Source: Candidatus Scybalocola faecavium (GTDB lineage Bacteria; Bacillota; Clostridia; Lachnospirales; Lachnospiraceae). From it: a stretch of 64,000 nt of DNA. Position 1 is the first letter of the stretch. Each line of letters opens with the position of its first letter. Positions 34,397 through 43,805 of the stretch are shown here, one piece after another. Below the pieces are notes generated by a model that ran no database searches, was not told the DNA's origin, and saw only the letters and a list, made by a program, of their open reading frames with translations. The translations under genes were made by a program, and so were the position numbers. The stretch is from the NCBI GenBank assembly GCA_018713145.1, contig DVFP01000007.1, positions 62,001 through 126,000 of the forward strand, written 5' to 3'.

Positions 34397-35215
34397 ATGA
34401 GTAAAATTAATGTAGCCATTGTTGACGATAATGAGAGAATGGTCCATTTGCTTGACAATATATTAAAAACCGATGAAAATATCCAGGTGGTAGGAAGCGC
34501 ATCGGACGGCATTTCGGCTGTTTCTGTGATCAAGGAAAAGGAGCCGGATATTGTCCTGCTGGATCTGATTATGCCTAAGCTGGACGGGTTGGGCGTGATG
34601 CAAAAGATCAATAAAGATACCAGCCTGAAAAAGCATCCTGCGTTTATTGTGGTATCCGCTATTGGAAAGGAAAGTATTACAGAGGATGCTTTTAGCCAGG
34701 GCGCAGTATACTATATTATGAAGCCTTTCGACAATGATGTGGTTATTGACAAGATTAAGCAGGTTTCCCTGACAAAGAGCCAACGGGCAGCAGCTATAAG
34801 CACTACAACAGCTGCCTCTCAGCCGCCTCAGGAGATTCCTCCCCAAAATCTGGAAACCGATGTAACGAATATTATCCATGAGATCGGCGTACCTGCCCAT
34901 ATTAAAGGGTATCAGTATTTAAGGGATGCGATCATTATGTCAGTAGATAACCGGGAGGTCATTAATTCTATTACAAAGGTGCTGTATCCTACCATTGCTA
35001 AAATGAATAAAACTACACCCAGCCGGGTAGAGCGGGCCATCCGCCATGCCATCGAGGTGGCCTGGAGCCGGGGAAAAATGGATACGATCGATGATCTGTT
35101 TGGCTATACCATTAATACGGGAAAAGGAAAGCCGACAAATTCTGAATTTATCGCCCTGATTTCAGATAAAATCCGCCTGGACTATAAGAAAAGAAATAAC
35201 CGTCAAAATACATAA
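34397..35215 (+). CDS. spo0A: Sporulation transcription factor Spo0A
   Basis: Master regulator of sporulation, 272 residues. The receiver domain has the acidic pocket VDDNE and the phospho-acceptor Asp56 in [13 protein letters not shown]. The C-terminal effector domain carries the conserved recognition part [20 protein letters not shown]. Start 34397 is chosen for the family N-terminus, with AAGGAGG 12 bases upstream; ATG 34385 directly abuts the site. It has its own promoter. Confidence 0.97.
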   Translation: MSKINVAIVDDNERMVHLLDNILKTDENIQVVGSASDGISAVSVIKEKEPDIVLLDLIMPKLDGLGVMQKINKDTSLKKHPAFIVVSAIGKESITEDAFSQGAVYYIMKPFDNDVVIDKIKQVSLTKSQRAAAISTTTAASQPPQEIPPQNLETDVTNIIHEIGVPAHIKGYQYLRDAIIMSVDNREVINSITKVLYPTIAKMNKTTPSRVERAIRHAIEVAWSRGKMDTIDDLFGYTINTGKGKPTNSEFIALISDKIRLDYKKRNNRQNT

Positions 35216-35320
35216 AAAAAACTAAAAAATTTAATAAATATCTTTTATTATGCATAAAAATATGGTATAATACTTGGGAAATCTACTATTATATTTTACA
35301 GGCTGGGAGGATTTGTAAAG

Positions 35321-36757
35321 ATGAAAAATATTTTATTTGTATCATCTGAGGCAGTACCTTTTATAAAGACAGGCGGCTTGGCAGACGTAGCCGGTTCCCT
35401 GCCTAAGGCATTTAACAAGAATGAATTTGATGTTCGGGTGATCATTCCCAAATACCGCATTATACCGGATCATTTTAAACAGCAGATGCAGTACCGTACC
35501 CATTTTTATATGGACCTGGGATGGCAGAATCAGTATGTAGGTATTCTTGAGATGCAGCTGGACGGCGTAACCTTTTATTTCGTGGATAATGAGCACTATT
35601 TTTCAGGGGATCAGGCTTATGAAGGCGGTCTTTGGGATTTGGAAAAATTTGCGTTTTTCAGTAAAGCTGCTCTTTCCTGCCTTCCGGCCATTGGCTTCCA
35701 TCCGGATATTATCCACTGTCATGACTGGCAGACCGGATTGGTTCCAGTGTACCTGAAAAATGTTTTCAATAATAACGATTTTTACTGGAATATTAAAACG
35801 ATCATGACGATCCATAATCTGAAGTTCCAGGGCACATGGGATCCCAAGACCATTATGGGTATGACCGGACTGCCGGATTATCTGTTTACGCCGGATAAGC
35901 TGGAGGCTTACAAGGATGCCAACTACTTAAAAGGCGGTATTGTTTATGCTGACTATGTGACCACGGTAAGTGACACTTATGCGCAGGAGATTCAGATGCC
36001 ATTTTACGGAGAGCGTCTGGATGGTCTTATGAGAGCCAGAAATAACTGCCTTATGGGCATTGTGAATGGTATTGACTATGATGAGTGGAACCCGGAGACA
36101 GACCCGATGATTCCATATCATTATAATGCCATTACGTTCCGCAAGGAAAAATATAAAGATAAATGTGCCCTTCAGGAAGAACTTGGACTTGAGGTGAATG
36201 CGGATAAGTTTATGATCGGACTTGTTTCCCGTTTGACGGACCAGAAAGGCCTGGATCTGGTAGATTATGTGATGGATCAGATCTGTGCAGATGATGTGCA
36301 GTTTGTTGTCCTTGGTACAGGTGAGGCTAAGTATGAAAATATGTTCCGCTATTTTGCATGGAAGTATCCGGGCAGAGTTTCAGCAAATATTTTCTATTCC
36401 AATGAACGCAGCCATAAGATCTACGCGGCCTGCGATGCATTTTTAATGCCGTCGCTGTTTGAGCCATGCGGCCTGAGCCAGCTTATGAGCCTGCGTTACG
36501 GTACCGTGCCTATTGTTCGTGAAACCGGCGGTCTGAAGGATACGGTAGAACCTTATAATGAGTATGAGTCTACAGGGACAGGCTTCAGCTTTGCCAACTA
36601 TAACGCTCATGAGATGCTCAACACCATTAATTATGCAAAGCATGTTTTCTACAATAATAAGAGAGAGTGGCACAAGATCATTGACCGGGGCATGGCACAA
36701 GATTTTTCATGGAACAACTCAGCCAGACGGTATGAGGATCTTTATCGGATGCTGTAA
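35321..36757 (+). CDS. glgA: Glycogen (starch) synthase
   Basis: GT5 glycosyltransferase, 478 residues, extends alpha-1,4-glucan from ADP-glucose. N-terminal KTGGLADVAGSLPKAF binds the nucleotide. The HCHDWQTGLVPVYLK and C-terminal SLFEPCGLSQLMSLRYGTVP segments are intact. A TATAAT lies at 35266-35271 with a weak -35 (TTTTAT) 17 bases before it. No other glg gene is adjacent. It ends at a strong terminator. Confidence 0.95.
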   Translation: MKNILFVSSEAVPFIKTGGLADVAGSLPKAFNKNEFDVRVIIPKYRIIPDHFKQQMQYRTHFYMDLGWQNQYVGILEMQLDGVTFYFVDNEHYFSGDQAYEGGLWDLEKFAFFSKAALSCLPAIGFHPDIIHCHDWQTGLVPVYLKNVFNNNDFYWNIKTIMTIHNLKFQGTWDPKTIMGMTGLPDYLFTPDKLEAYKDANYLKGGIVYADYVTTVSDTYAQEIQMPFYGERLDGLMRARNNCLMGIVNGIDYDEWNPETDPMIPYHYNAITFRKEKYKDKCALQEELGLEVNADKFMIGLVSRLTDQKGLDLVDYVMDQICADDVQFVVLGTGEAKYENMFRYFAWKYPGRVSANIFYSNERSHKIYAACDAFLMPSLFEPCGLSQLMSLRYGTVPIVRETGGLKDTVEPYNEYESTGTGFSFANYNAHEMLNTINYAKHVFYNNKREWHKIIDRGMAQDFSWNNSARRYEDLYRML

Positions 36758-36862
36758 AAAGCTACGGTGATCTGAAAGATGATCGTTATATATCAGATTG
36801 TCCTTTACCGATCACTGCATGATTCGTAACAGAGAATCCCCCCGCATCGTTTTTGAACATGC

Positions 36863-36914
36863 AAAAGGGACTGTGAAACAGGAACTTTAATTCCTTTTTC
36901 ACAGTCCCTTTTTT
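36863..36914. terminator. Bidirectional terminator between glgA and ychF
   Basis: AAAAGGGACTGTGAAA and TTTCACAGTCCCTTTT (16-bp arms), extended inward by AGGAA and TTCCT. A-run and T-run flank it, so it works for both convergent genes. Confidence 0.88.
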
Positions 36915-36976
36915 GGCTGTGCGTCTGGGCGCAACTTCTAAAAATTAAACATAGGACATTGTTGCGGTATATCTGT

Positions 36977-38074
36977 TTATACATTAAACCGGAACAGAAC
37001 CACATCTCCATCTTTTACTACATAGTCCTTGCCTTCCATGCGTACAAGTCCCTTTTCCTTTGCCACGGTGTAGCTTTGGCAGGCCATAAGGTCTTCGTAG
37101 CTGACAACTTCTGCCTTAATAAAACCACGTTCAAAGTCTGAGTGGATCTTTCCGGCGGCCTGTGGTGCCTTTGTTCCTTTTTTTATGGTCCAGGCACGGG
37201 TCTCTGTAGGACCTGCGGTAAGATAGCTGATCAGGCCAAGGAGACTATAGCTGGCCCGGATAAGCTTTTCAAGTCCGGATTCCTTAAGTCCCAGGTCTTC
37301 CAGAAACATTTTCTTCTCATCATCATCCAGTTCTGCAATTTCCTGTTCGATCTGAGCGCAGATCACAAAAACTTCAGAGCCTTCTTTGGCGGCAAATTCA
37401 CGGACTTCGCCGACGAAAGGATTGGAAGCGCCGTCATCGGCCAGATCATCCTCGCTTACATTAGCGGCGTAGATCACCGGCTTGTAGGTGAGCAGGTTAA
37501 AGCTTTCCAGCAGTGCTTTTTCGTCATCGTCAGCAGGAACAAAGGAGCGGGCGGACTGGCCATTTTCCAGATGATCGATAATACGTTTTACAAGATCTGC
37601 TTCCTTTGCCTGGCTCTTATCATTTTTTGCTGCTCTGGATACTTTAGAATATCTCCGTTCCATCACTTCCATATCGGCAAAGATAAGCTCAAGGTTGATG
37701 GTTTCAATATCTCTTAATGGATCAATAGAGCCATCCACATGGATGATATTGGAATCTTCAAAGCACCGTACCACATGGACGATAGCATCCACTTCACGGA
37801 TATTGCTTAAAAACTGGTTTCCAAGGCCCTCGCCTTTAGAAGCGCCTTTGACCAGGCCGGCAATATCTACAAATTCAATGGCAGCAGGAACGATTTTGGC
37901 GGAATCATAAAGCTTTGCCAGGTCATCCAGCCGGTGGTCCGGTACAGTAACGATCCCCACATTGGGATCAATCGTGCAGAAGGGGTAATTGGCAGATTCT
38001 GCGCCGGCTTTTGTGAGCGAGTTGAAAAGTGTACTCTTGCCCACATTTGGTAATCCAACGATTCCTAATTTCAT
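36977..38074 (-). CDS. ychF: Redox-regulated ATPase YchF (OBG family)
   Basis: 365-residue P-loop NTPase of the OBG group that prefers ATP and binds ribosomes. G1 is [11 protein letters not shown] near residue 6, then [29 protein letters not shown], an alpha-helical insert, and a C-terminal TGS domain ([15 protein letters not shown] [24 protein letters not shown]). AAAGGAG lies 12 bases upstream. A 25-codon leader frame ends at that site. Confidence 0.95.
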   Translation of the reverse strand: MKLGIVGLPNVGKSTLFNSLTKAGAESANYPFCTIDPNVGIVTVPDHRLDDLAKLYDSAKIVPAAIEFVDIAGLVKGASKGEGLGNQFLSNIREVDAIVHVVRCFEDSNIIHVDGSIDPLRDIETINLELIFADMEVMERRYSKVSRAAKNDKSQAKEADLVKRIIDHLENGQSARSFVPADDDEKALLESFNLLTYKPVIYAANVSEDDLADDGASNPFVGEVREFAAKEGSEVFVICAQIEQEIAELDDDEKKMFLEDLGLKESGLEKLIRASYSLLGLISYLTAGPTETRAWTIKKGTKAPQAAGKIHSDFERGFIKAEVVSYEDLMACQSYTVAKEKGLVRMEGKDYVVKDGDVVLFRFNV

Positions 38075-38091
38075 AATCTATTACATCTCCT

Positions 38092-38169
38092 TTATTTATC
38101 AGTGACTCGTCCGTAACATGAACATATCTGCCCATAGTCGTTTTTATACTCCCATGGTCTAATTTTCAT
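38092..38169 (-). CDS. Putative 25-residue leader peptide before ychF
   Basis: ATG 38169 follows AAAGGAG by 7 bases and opens a 25-codon frame (MKIRPWEYKNDY, then GQICSCYGRVTDK). Its TAA stop overlaps the ychF ribosome site. A good promoter lies 47 bases upstream. The placement suggests a translated, coupled leader. It is not a family I recognise, and coding is not proven. Confidence 0.45.
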   Translation of the reverse strand: MKIRPWEYKNDYGQICSCYGRVTDK

Positions 38170-38215
38170 AATAGGACTCCTTTCCATCACAAAAAAGAGT
38201 CCAACGCAACTATAG

Positions 38216-38244
38216 AGTATAGCACAAAGACTCCATTATTTCAA
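38216..38244 (-). promoter_or_regulatory. Sigma-A promoter of ychF
   Basis: Read on the minus strand: TTGAAA (38239-38244), a 17-bp spacer and TATACT (38216-38221). Confidence 0.7.
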
Positions 38245-38284
38245 TCACATTCGGCGGTGATTACCGCTAAATAGTGCCGAAATG

Positions 38285-38407
38285 TCAAATTACAGTTTCA
38301 CGCCGGATATAATCTTCGTCATCGCCTGCCAAACGACGGCTTTTTTTGCCGTCATCTGGCAGTGATGCAATTGAAATCAGAAATGGCGATTGCTTCTTTG
38401 CCGGCAT
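38285..38407 (-). CDS. Small protein after the ABC-2 permease
   Basis: 40 residues (MPAKKQSPFLISIASLPDD, then a basic/acidic tail ending RRETVI). AAGGAGG lies 6 bases before ATG 38407, one of the best ribosome sites of the operon, and the frame starts 11 bases after the permease stop. No membrane segment. The family is not recognised. It is the last gene of the regulator-kinase-ABC operon, so it may be a small regulator or the substrate of the transporter (inference). Confidence 0.5.
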   Translation of the reverse strand: MPAKKQSPFLISIASLPDDGKKSRRLAGDDEDYIRRETVI

Positions 38408-38418
38408 TTTTCGCCTCC

Positions 38419-39651
38419 TTATGAAACCTGATGTTTCTTGAAACCAATCCGGGCAAGGGGGAGCAGGATCAGCGCCAGGATAACATACAAAGCGGCCCTC
38501 GTTGTAAAAGCATCCATAACGGCCGGGCCGAATTGATAAGATATATACGATCCGAAGTTGGGTTTCATTGACTGGTAGGGGGTCAGAAAAACAAGTAGGT
38601 TGTAAAGGCCGCTGGTTCCATTCGGGGTGAGGAACATGGGAATAAACAGAACCGGCATAATAACGATCAGCACCTGATAGGGACTTCTCATTCTGGCCGA
38701 CAGGAAAAGCGTCAGAGCGATCATCCCAATCAGTACCAGATAGATAACGCCTAAATTGATGAGTGTCCCTTCCAAAAATGTTAGTGGGTATGGAACAGTG
38801 GTTCCATTGATCTGCAAAGGAAGATTCCATCCATCGATCCCAAAGGCAGCGAGGGGAATTGCAAATGCGAGGAGGATATGAAGCGTAAACGCCAGCACAC
38901 CAAACAAAATTGCTGCCCAAATTTTTGCGGTAGTTAATTTGGTCTTTCCGTATTTCCCGGATAGGATGACGGCATCTGTTCCAGCCTGATATTCCCCGGA
39001 GAAAACAGGTGCGATCACAATGCAAATTGCCAAAATCGCAAATATCAGTAACTCAAAGGCGGAAATAATGACTTTCCAGCCTCCAAAATAGCCATACTGA
39101 AAAGGTTCTTCCACTTGGCTGTTCATATTCCGCCAATACGCCTTTTCTTCGGCAGATAGATCCTTGGACATATCGTTCAGGATCCTTTCAATTTTATCTT
39201 GTCTTGCCTGATAGAAATCCGTCCCGTTAGAAATATCCAGATCCGGGAGCGCATTATAGCCCACGCTTACGTTTGGCTCCGCATAATTTTTCGCGATCAA
39301 GGCGAGCAAATCTTCGCGTGGGGCAATGCTGTTCCAGTAGGCATCATCAATCAAAAATTCCTCATTTCCGTCATAGCCTATATTATCAGGATCAGCAAAA
39401 AGCTCCTGTACTTCCCTGATTTGTTCAGTGATATACTCGTTTGTCAGGGGAACAGAGATTTCCGCGTACTGTTCTTTTTCGTATGTAATCCCTTTAAGTC
39501 CCCGCAGAACACCGTCTTGATTGTAAATCTGAAACTGTAAGATTGGCAGAATAAAGAAAACGGCCGTTATGAGCAAGCTGGCTGCCATTACGATCAAAGT
39601 GGATTTTTTTCGCAGGATTTTCAGAAATTCAAACTTAACCAAAGATTTCAT
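38419..39651 (-). CDS. ABC-2 type transporter permease
   Basis: 410 residues. One N-terminal helix (STLIVMAASLLITAVFFILP), a long extracytoplasmic domain of about 170 residues, then five or more helices (LLIFAILAICIVIAPVFSGE, IWAAILFGVLAFTLHILLAF). FSGEYQAGTDAVILSGKYGK is a typical ABC-2 export signature. It forms an exporter with the ATPase upstream. Start 39651 is preferred, overlapping the ATPase by 17 bases. The substrate may be an antimicrobial peptide, judged only from the two-component neighbour. Confidence 0.85.
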   Translation of the reverse strand: MKSLVKFEFLKILRKKSTLIVMAASLLITAVFFILPILQFQIYNQDGVLRGLKGITYEKEQYAEISVPLTNEYITEQIREVQELFADPDNIGYDGNEEFLIDDAYWNSIAPREDLLALIAKNYAEPNVSVGYNALPDLDISNGTDFYQARQDKIERILNDMSKDLSAEEKAYWRNMNSQVEEPFQYGYFGGWKVIISAFELLIFAILAICIVIAPVFSGEYQAGTDAVILSGKYGKTKLTTAKIWAAILFGVLAFTLHILLAFAIPLAAFGIDGWNLPLQINGTTVPYPLTFLEGTLINLGVIYLVLIGMIALTLFLSARMRSPYQVLIVIMPVLFIPMFLTPNGTSGLYNLLVFLTPYQSMKPNFGSYISYQFGPAVMDAFTTRAALYVILALILLPLARIGFKKHQVS

Positions 39652-40537
39652 CTTTTTCACTTCCTTCATTCTGTATATCTTCACTGAAATGGTACAGGAA
39701 CAAATCTTCAAGGCTCGGTTCGACATTGTGGGCGTCTGGCGCAGGAGCCTCATCCTCTACAATACGCAGTCGAACTTGACTGCCCTCATGATGTAGGTTG
39801 ACAACACGGAGATTTCTACTGTATTTTGCAGCGTCCCGTTCAGATACCATGACCTCCCACACTTTTCCCTGCATACTTTCCGTAACAGTTTCCATCGGCC
39901 CTTGGAGCAAAATTTTCCCTTGCTTCATCATCAGAATGGTATCTGCGATATACGAAACATCCGAAACGATGTGGGTAGACAGGATCACAATTTTGTCTTT
40001 GGCAAAGTCGGAGATAAGATTACGGAAACGAACCCTTTCTTTAGGGTCGAGGCCCGCAGTCGGTTCATCCAAAATCAGGATGTCAGGGTCATTCAGTTCT
40101 GCTTGCGCGATTCCCAACCGCTGTTTCATACCACCGGAATATGAACGAATTTTCTTGCCTGCCACATCATGCAGGTTTACCAGCTCTAACAATTTCTCTG
40201 TGCGGACTTTTGCTGCTTTTTTATCCATTCCTTTTACAGCGGCTATATAGAGCAGGAACTCACGTGCCGTGAAATCAGGATAGAAGCCAAAGTCCTGGGG
40301 CATATAGCCCAGATGGGTGTAATACTGCTCGCCCAATGTCTGAATTGTTTTTTCCCCCAGACGGATACTGCCGGAAGTAGGTTTCAGGACGCCGCAGATC
40401 ATCCGCATCAATGTCGTTTTGCCAGCCCCATTTGCGCCAAGCAATCCGTACACACCAGGTTCCAAATTGGCGCTTACATCATCAACAGCCGTCTTTGCTC
40501 CATATTGCTTACGCAAGTGCTGTAATTGTAGCTTCAT
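39635..40537 (-). CDS. ABC transporter ATP-binding protein
   Basis: 300 residues. Walker A is GLLGANGAGKTTLMR near residue 38, the signature is YSGGMKQRLGIAQ, Walker B is ILILDEPTAGLDP, and the switch His is in ILSTHIVSDV. The C-terminal extension ends in EPSLEDLFLYHF, as in CcmA/NodI-like exporters. AGGAGG lies 7 bases before ATG 40537. It pairs with the permease that follows. Confidence 0.93.
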   Translation of the reverse strand: MKLQLQHLRKQYGAKTAVDDVSANLEPGVYGLLGANGAGKTTLMRMICGVLKPTSGSIRLGEKTIQTLGEQYYTHLGYMPQDFGFYPDFTAREFLLYIAAVKGMDKKAAKVRTEKLLELVNLHDVAGKKIRSYSGGMKQRLGIAQAELNDPDILILDEPTAGLDPKERVRFRNLISDFAKDKIVILSTHIVSDVSYIADTILMMKQGKILLQGPMETVTESMQGKVWEVMVSERDAAKYSRNLRVVNLHHEGSQVRLRIVEDEAPAPDAHNVEPSLEDLFLYHFSEDIQNEGSEKDEIFG

Positions 40538-40580
40538 AACAAATCCTCCTGTTCGTTTTAAGTTTAGTCCCAAATAAGAA

Positions 40581-40615
40581 ATGGGTGATCTATGGTTATA
40601 TCATAGATCACCCAT
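40581..40615. other. Perfect 14-bp inverted repeat between kinase and ABC genes
   Basis: ATGGGTGATCTATG (40581-40594) and CATAGATCACCCAT (40602-40615), 7-base loop. No T-run on either side. On the minus strand it lies between the kinase stop and the ATPase start, so it could be the response regulator operator, an RNA processing site, or an attenuator. Confidence 0.6.
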
Positions 40616-40649
40616 CTTAGGTCTGACTTTTCTGTATCTTAATTTAACC

Positions 40650-42065
40650 TTAATTTGCTGGGAGCAGGATTGAAAATTCTGTGCCCTCACCAGATTTACT
40701 CTTAACCGCAATATGGCCGCCATGCAGAACAACAATTTGCTTTGCGATCGCAAGGCCAAGTCCGCTACCTTCCGGTTTTTCTTTTGTATTTGTCCCTCGG
40801 TAGTACCGTGTAAACAGTTCGGCTTGTTCTGCCTCCTTTATGCCGACGCCATTGTCACGAACAGTAATACAAATGCTTTTCTGCATACCTTCCGAAACAG
40901 ATACGATGACTTTTGTGTCTGATGGATTATGAACGAGAGCATTGATCACAAGGTTTCCTACTGCACGGCGGAATAAATCTGGGTCGATGGCAGCAGTAAG
41001 CTCTGAAAGATTGGTTTCACTTTCAAACTCTATATCTCTGTTAGAAAAAGTCGGGTCATTGGCAATGTCAATCACTAACTCCTTCAAGTAGCGTACCAGC
41101 CTCACCTGCTGCGGATGAAATGGAAAAGCGCCGGATTCCAGTTGATAGGTCAGCTTTAAGTCATTCATCAATTTTTCGGCGTAATCTACATTTTTCAAAA
41201 TGATAGTGCCATATTCCTGCGCCGTTTTAGTATTAACATCGGTTCCGTCTGCAAGCAGTTCCCCATAGCCCTTGACAGGAGAAAGAGGGGTTTTTAAATC
41301 GTGGGTGATGTTCGTGATCCACTCCCGGCGTACACGGTCAGTTTCCTCTTTGATCTGATCGCTATGTCGGATTTCTTCATTCATTTTGTTCAGTGCCATA
41401 TAGACACTGCCGAAGGTTCCTTTTTCCGGAATGGGGGTATAAGCTCGGCGTGATATATTTCCAATTTCCTTGGCTATTTTACCGGTTTGATGTGTAAGCC
41501 AAATGCCATAGATCAGAAACAGCGCGCTCCCGGCAAAGATCACGCCGAACAAAGATAGGGTAAATACAGGCTTAAGACGACCGACAACTTCACCGTTGTA
41601 GTACAATATATATTTGCCTATATCGTAGGGAAAGCCGATCAGATAATTCCATGTCTGTCCATCTTCTTCAAAACTGCTGACAAAAACCGTGTTTCCATCC
41701 TCATAATCGTTCGTGCTGAAAGCTATCAATTCAGACGCAGTATATTTTACAGGAAAGTCCCCTGGCTTATTATGGGAGAACATTTCCTGCCCGGTTTCAT
41801 CAATAACCTGCAGCCACAGGCCATATTCGTCCAGCCGTTCCAATCCAATATCTTCTATCTGAAGTGTTCCCTTGTCGTTTCTCATCCATATCGAGAAATT
41901 GTCGGTAAAGCGATTCGGCCAGTCAGCCAAACTCAATCCCTCCGGCTCCGGGATAGAAAACAAGAGATAGAATAGTCCGATCCCGGCACCAACAAACAGA
42001 GCGATCAAAACAAAAAGCAATACAAATATCCGAAGCAACGGATTCAACTTCCATTTATCTTTCAT
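40650..42065 (-). CDS. Two-component sensor histidine kinase
   Basis: 471 residues. The N-terminus has a membrane helix (IFVLLFVLIALFVGAGIGLF), an extracytoplasmic sensor region of about 130 residues and a second helix (LFGVIFAGSALFLIYGIWL). A HAMP-like linker leads to the phospho-acceptor His in NITHDLKTPLSPVKGYG and the ATPase boxes NLVINALVHNP (N), DNGVGI (G1) and GSGLGLAIAK (G2). It overlaps the response regulator by 11 bases, so the two are translated together. Confidence 0.94.
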   Translation of the reverse strand: MKDKWKLNPLLRIFVLLFVLIALFVGAGIGLFYLLFSIPEPEGLSLADWPNRFTDNFSIWMRNDKGTLQIEDIGLERLDEYGLWLQVIDETGQEMFSHNKPGDFPVKYTASELIAFSTNDYEDGNTVFVSSFEEDGQTWNYLIGFPYDIGKYILYYNGEVVGRLKPVFTLSLFGVIFAGSALFLIYGIWLTHQTGKIAKEIGNISRRAYTPIPEKGTFGSVYMALNKMNEEIRHSDQIKEETDRVRREWITNITHDLKTPLSPVKGYGELLADGTDVNTKTAQEYGTIILKNVDYAEKLMNDLKLTYQLESGAFPFHPQQVRLVRYLKELVIDIANDPTFSNRDIEFESETNLSELTAAIDPDLFRRAVGNLVINALVHNPSDTKVIVSVSEGMQKSICITVRDNGVGIKEAEQAELFTRYYRGTNTKEKPEGSGLGLAIAKQIVVLHGGHIAVKSKSGEGTEFSILLPAN

Positions 42066-42759
42066 AGGGGTCCACCAGCTTATAGCCTAAGCCTTTCATC
42101 GTGATAATATATTTTGGGGTTGCTGGATTATCCTCGATCTTTTCACGCAGATGCCGGATATGTACCATCATGGTGTTATCACATCCAAAGCTGTCCTCGC
42201 CCCAAATTCTTTCATATAAGCGTTCCCGACTAATAACACGGCCCCTGTTCTGCGCCAGATCATACAAAATCTCAAATTCCTTTGCGGTCAGATCTAAGTC
42301 TTTTCCGTTTTTAGAAGCGCGGCAGCCATCAGGATCAATCGTTAGATCTCCAATGGTAATTGCGTGAGGCTGTTCTGCACTCTGCCTGTATTCAGCCCGC
42401 CGCAGCTGGGCTTTCACTCGGAAGGCGACTTCTTTCGGACTAAAAGGCTTTGTAACATAATCATCGCCGCCTACGGCCAGCCCAAGAATTTTGTCCACCT
42501 CATCATTTTTGGAAGAAAGGAACAGGATCGGGCAATGTGAAAATTGCCGAATACGTTTGCATACCTCATACCCATCAATATCGGGGAGCATTACATCCAG
42601 AATGATGACATCCGGGCTTTCTTTTTTACAGGTACTTACAGCATTATTCCCGCTATCGACTTTCAGGATGTTGTGGAACCCCTCTATCGTTAAAGCCTTT
42701 TCCAACAGGTCTAAAATATCTGGCTCATCGTCAACGATCATTATTTTATACTCGCTCAT
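42055..42759 (-). CDS. OmpR/VanR-type response regulator
   Basis: 234 residues. The receiver domain has VDDEPD, the phospho-acceptor Asp55 in VIILDVMLPDIDG and KPFSPKE. The C-terminal winged helix (LDLTAKEFEILYDLAQNRGR, VHIRHLREKIEDNP) is of the OmpR class. AAAGGAGGG lies 8 bases upstream. It leads an operon with kinase, ABC ATPase, permease and a small protein, so it most likely controls that transporter. Confidence 0.94.
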   Translation of the reverse strand: MSEYKIMIVDDEPDILDLLEKALTIEGFHNILKVDSGNNAVSTCKKESPDVIILDVMLPDIDGYEVCKRIRQFSHCPILFLSSKNDEVDKILGLAVGGDDYVTKPFSPKEVAFRVKAQLRRAEYRQSAEQPHAITIGDLTIDPDGCRASKNGKDLDLTAKEFEILYDLAQNRGRVISRERLYERIWGEDSFGCDNTMMVHIRHLREKIEDNPATPKYIITMKGLGYKLVDPYER

Positions 42760-42865
42760 ACGATACCCTCCTTTGGGGGATACGGCCCGCAGCGCAATAG
42801 TAGTTTACCTGCCGAGGGGTCACACCCCATTTTTCGCTGGCCGCTTTCAAAGTCATATAGTCCAT
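42746..42865 (-). pseudogene. Truncated small HTH gene at the head of the two-component block
   Basis: A 39-codon frame reads MDYMTLKAASEKWGVTPRQV, then NYYCAAGRIP, then QRRVSYERV and stop. The first 31 residues match the N-terminal HTH of small Clostridia regulators, the same type as the Fic N-terminus at 1480. After RIP the family sequence is replaced by bases that form the response regulator ribosome site and start. The two genes overlap by 14 bases. It looks like an old junction where the block was joined to a broken gene. Confidence 0.55.
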
Positions 42866-43108
42866 ATCTGTCTCTATACTGCTTATTATAGTTTCTATGC
42901 TGGAACAAAGCAAGAAACAGAATATGAATTTTAATGGAAATCATCCCTGTTGAAGCAAAGGGCGGCGAAAATGAGTGTGCGCTGTCCTTCAAGGGGGGAT
43001 ATTGCTAACCGTCATTCTAAACACGCCATCCGTTTTTCAAAGCGCGGGTATAATCCTTGAGATATGAAAATTGTCATTAAAAAATTAATGATAAACATTA
43101 AATATTTA

Positions 43109-43137
43109 TTGACATACTTAAAATCTGCTTTTATAAT
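43109..43137 (+). promoter_or_regulatory. Consensus sigma-A promoter of the DUF2975 gene
   Basis: TTGACA, a 17-bp spacer and TATAAT, both hexamers perfect. The gap 42866-43108 holds no gene. Confidence 0.82.
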
Positions 43138-43172
43138 AAAAATAGAAGAAGAACCGAAGAACAGGAGAGGTG

Positions 43173-43805
43173 ATGAAAATGATGCTGAAACAAAAAATCT
43201 TTAAAGGGACATTGATACGGTCCGGGGCTCGGGCGCTGCGGTTTTTATGTGTTTTATCCATGATCTTTTGCGTTATGTGTATGGCCTTAAGCCTTATGGG
43301 GCGGCAGACCTTTGATCTTGTTACCCCATCAGGGAACTATGAAAATGCCATTTACGGGGAAAAGGACCATGAGTCAGCTATGAGGGGGCTGACAGTGACC
43401 ATGTCTGACCATGTGCATGTTCAGGCCGGTGCTTCCGATAATGTCCAGTGGACGATTCAGATGGGATTATCACTTATGTACGCTTTGGATATTGTTCCTT
43501 TCTTTTTTGCATGTTGGTTTTTATATCGGGTCTTTTCCAATATTGTCCGGGAAAAGATTTTTGTGGAGGAAAATGCTTCCTGCCTGCTTTATTATGGCAT
43601 ACTTCAGTGCGGAGCTTCTGTTTTTTCTCCATTTTTAAAAGTGTTTATCTGTTTTTTCGTAAACCAGATCTCCAGGGACAGTATTTATGTTTCCACAGGC
43701 TCAGGGCTGCTAAACGGACTTATTCCCGGCATTGCTTTTTTGATAGCAGCATACATCATCCACTATGGAATAGATTTGCAGGATGAGGTGGATCATACAC
43801 TATGA
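43173..43805 (+). CDS. DUF2975 family membrane protein
   Basis: 210 residues with four hydrophobic segments (FLCVLSMIFCVMCMALSLMG, MYALDIVPFFFACWFLYRVF, a central CLLYYGILQ region, and LIPGIAFLIAAYIIHYGIDL). This is the DUF2975 pattern, in which the gene is nearly always followed by a YozG-like HTH gene, as here. Function is unknown. AGGAGAGG precedes ATG 43173. It overlaps the next gene by 4 bases. Confidence 0.8.
   Translation: MKMMLKQKIFKGTLIRSGARALRFLCVLSMIFCVMCMALSLMGRQTFDLVTPSGNYENAIYGEKDHESAMRGLTVTMSDHVHVQAGASDNVQWTIQMGLSLMYALDIVPFFFACWFLYRVFSNIVREKIFVEENASCLLYYGILQCGASVFSPFLKVFICFFVNQISRDSIYVSTGSGLLNGLIPGIAFLIAAYIIHYGIDLQDEVDHTL

Noticed and set aside
38285..39025. 246-codon frame in a second frame of the permease gene.
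   Set aside because: Most of it overlaps the permease, which has clear membrane helices. Only its last 40 codons, with their own ribosome site, are kept as a small gene.
42756..42992. 78-codon minus-strand frame upstream of the response regulator.
   Set aside because: A different frame of the same DNA contains the recognisable HTH remnant, and this frame has no family and no ribosome site.
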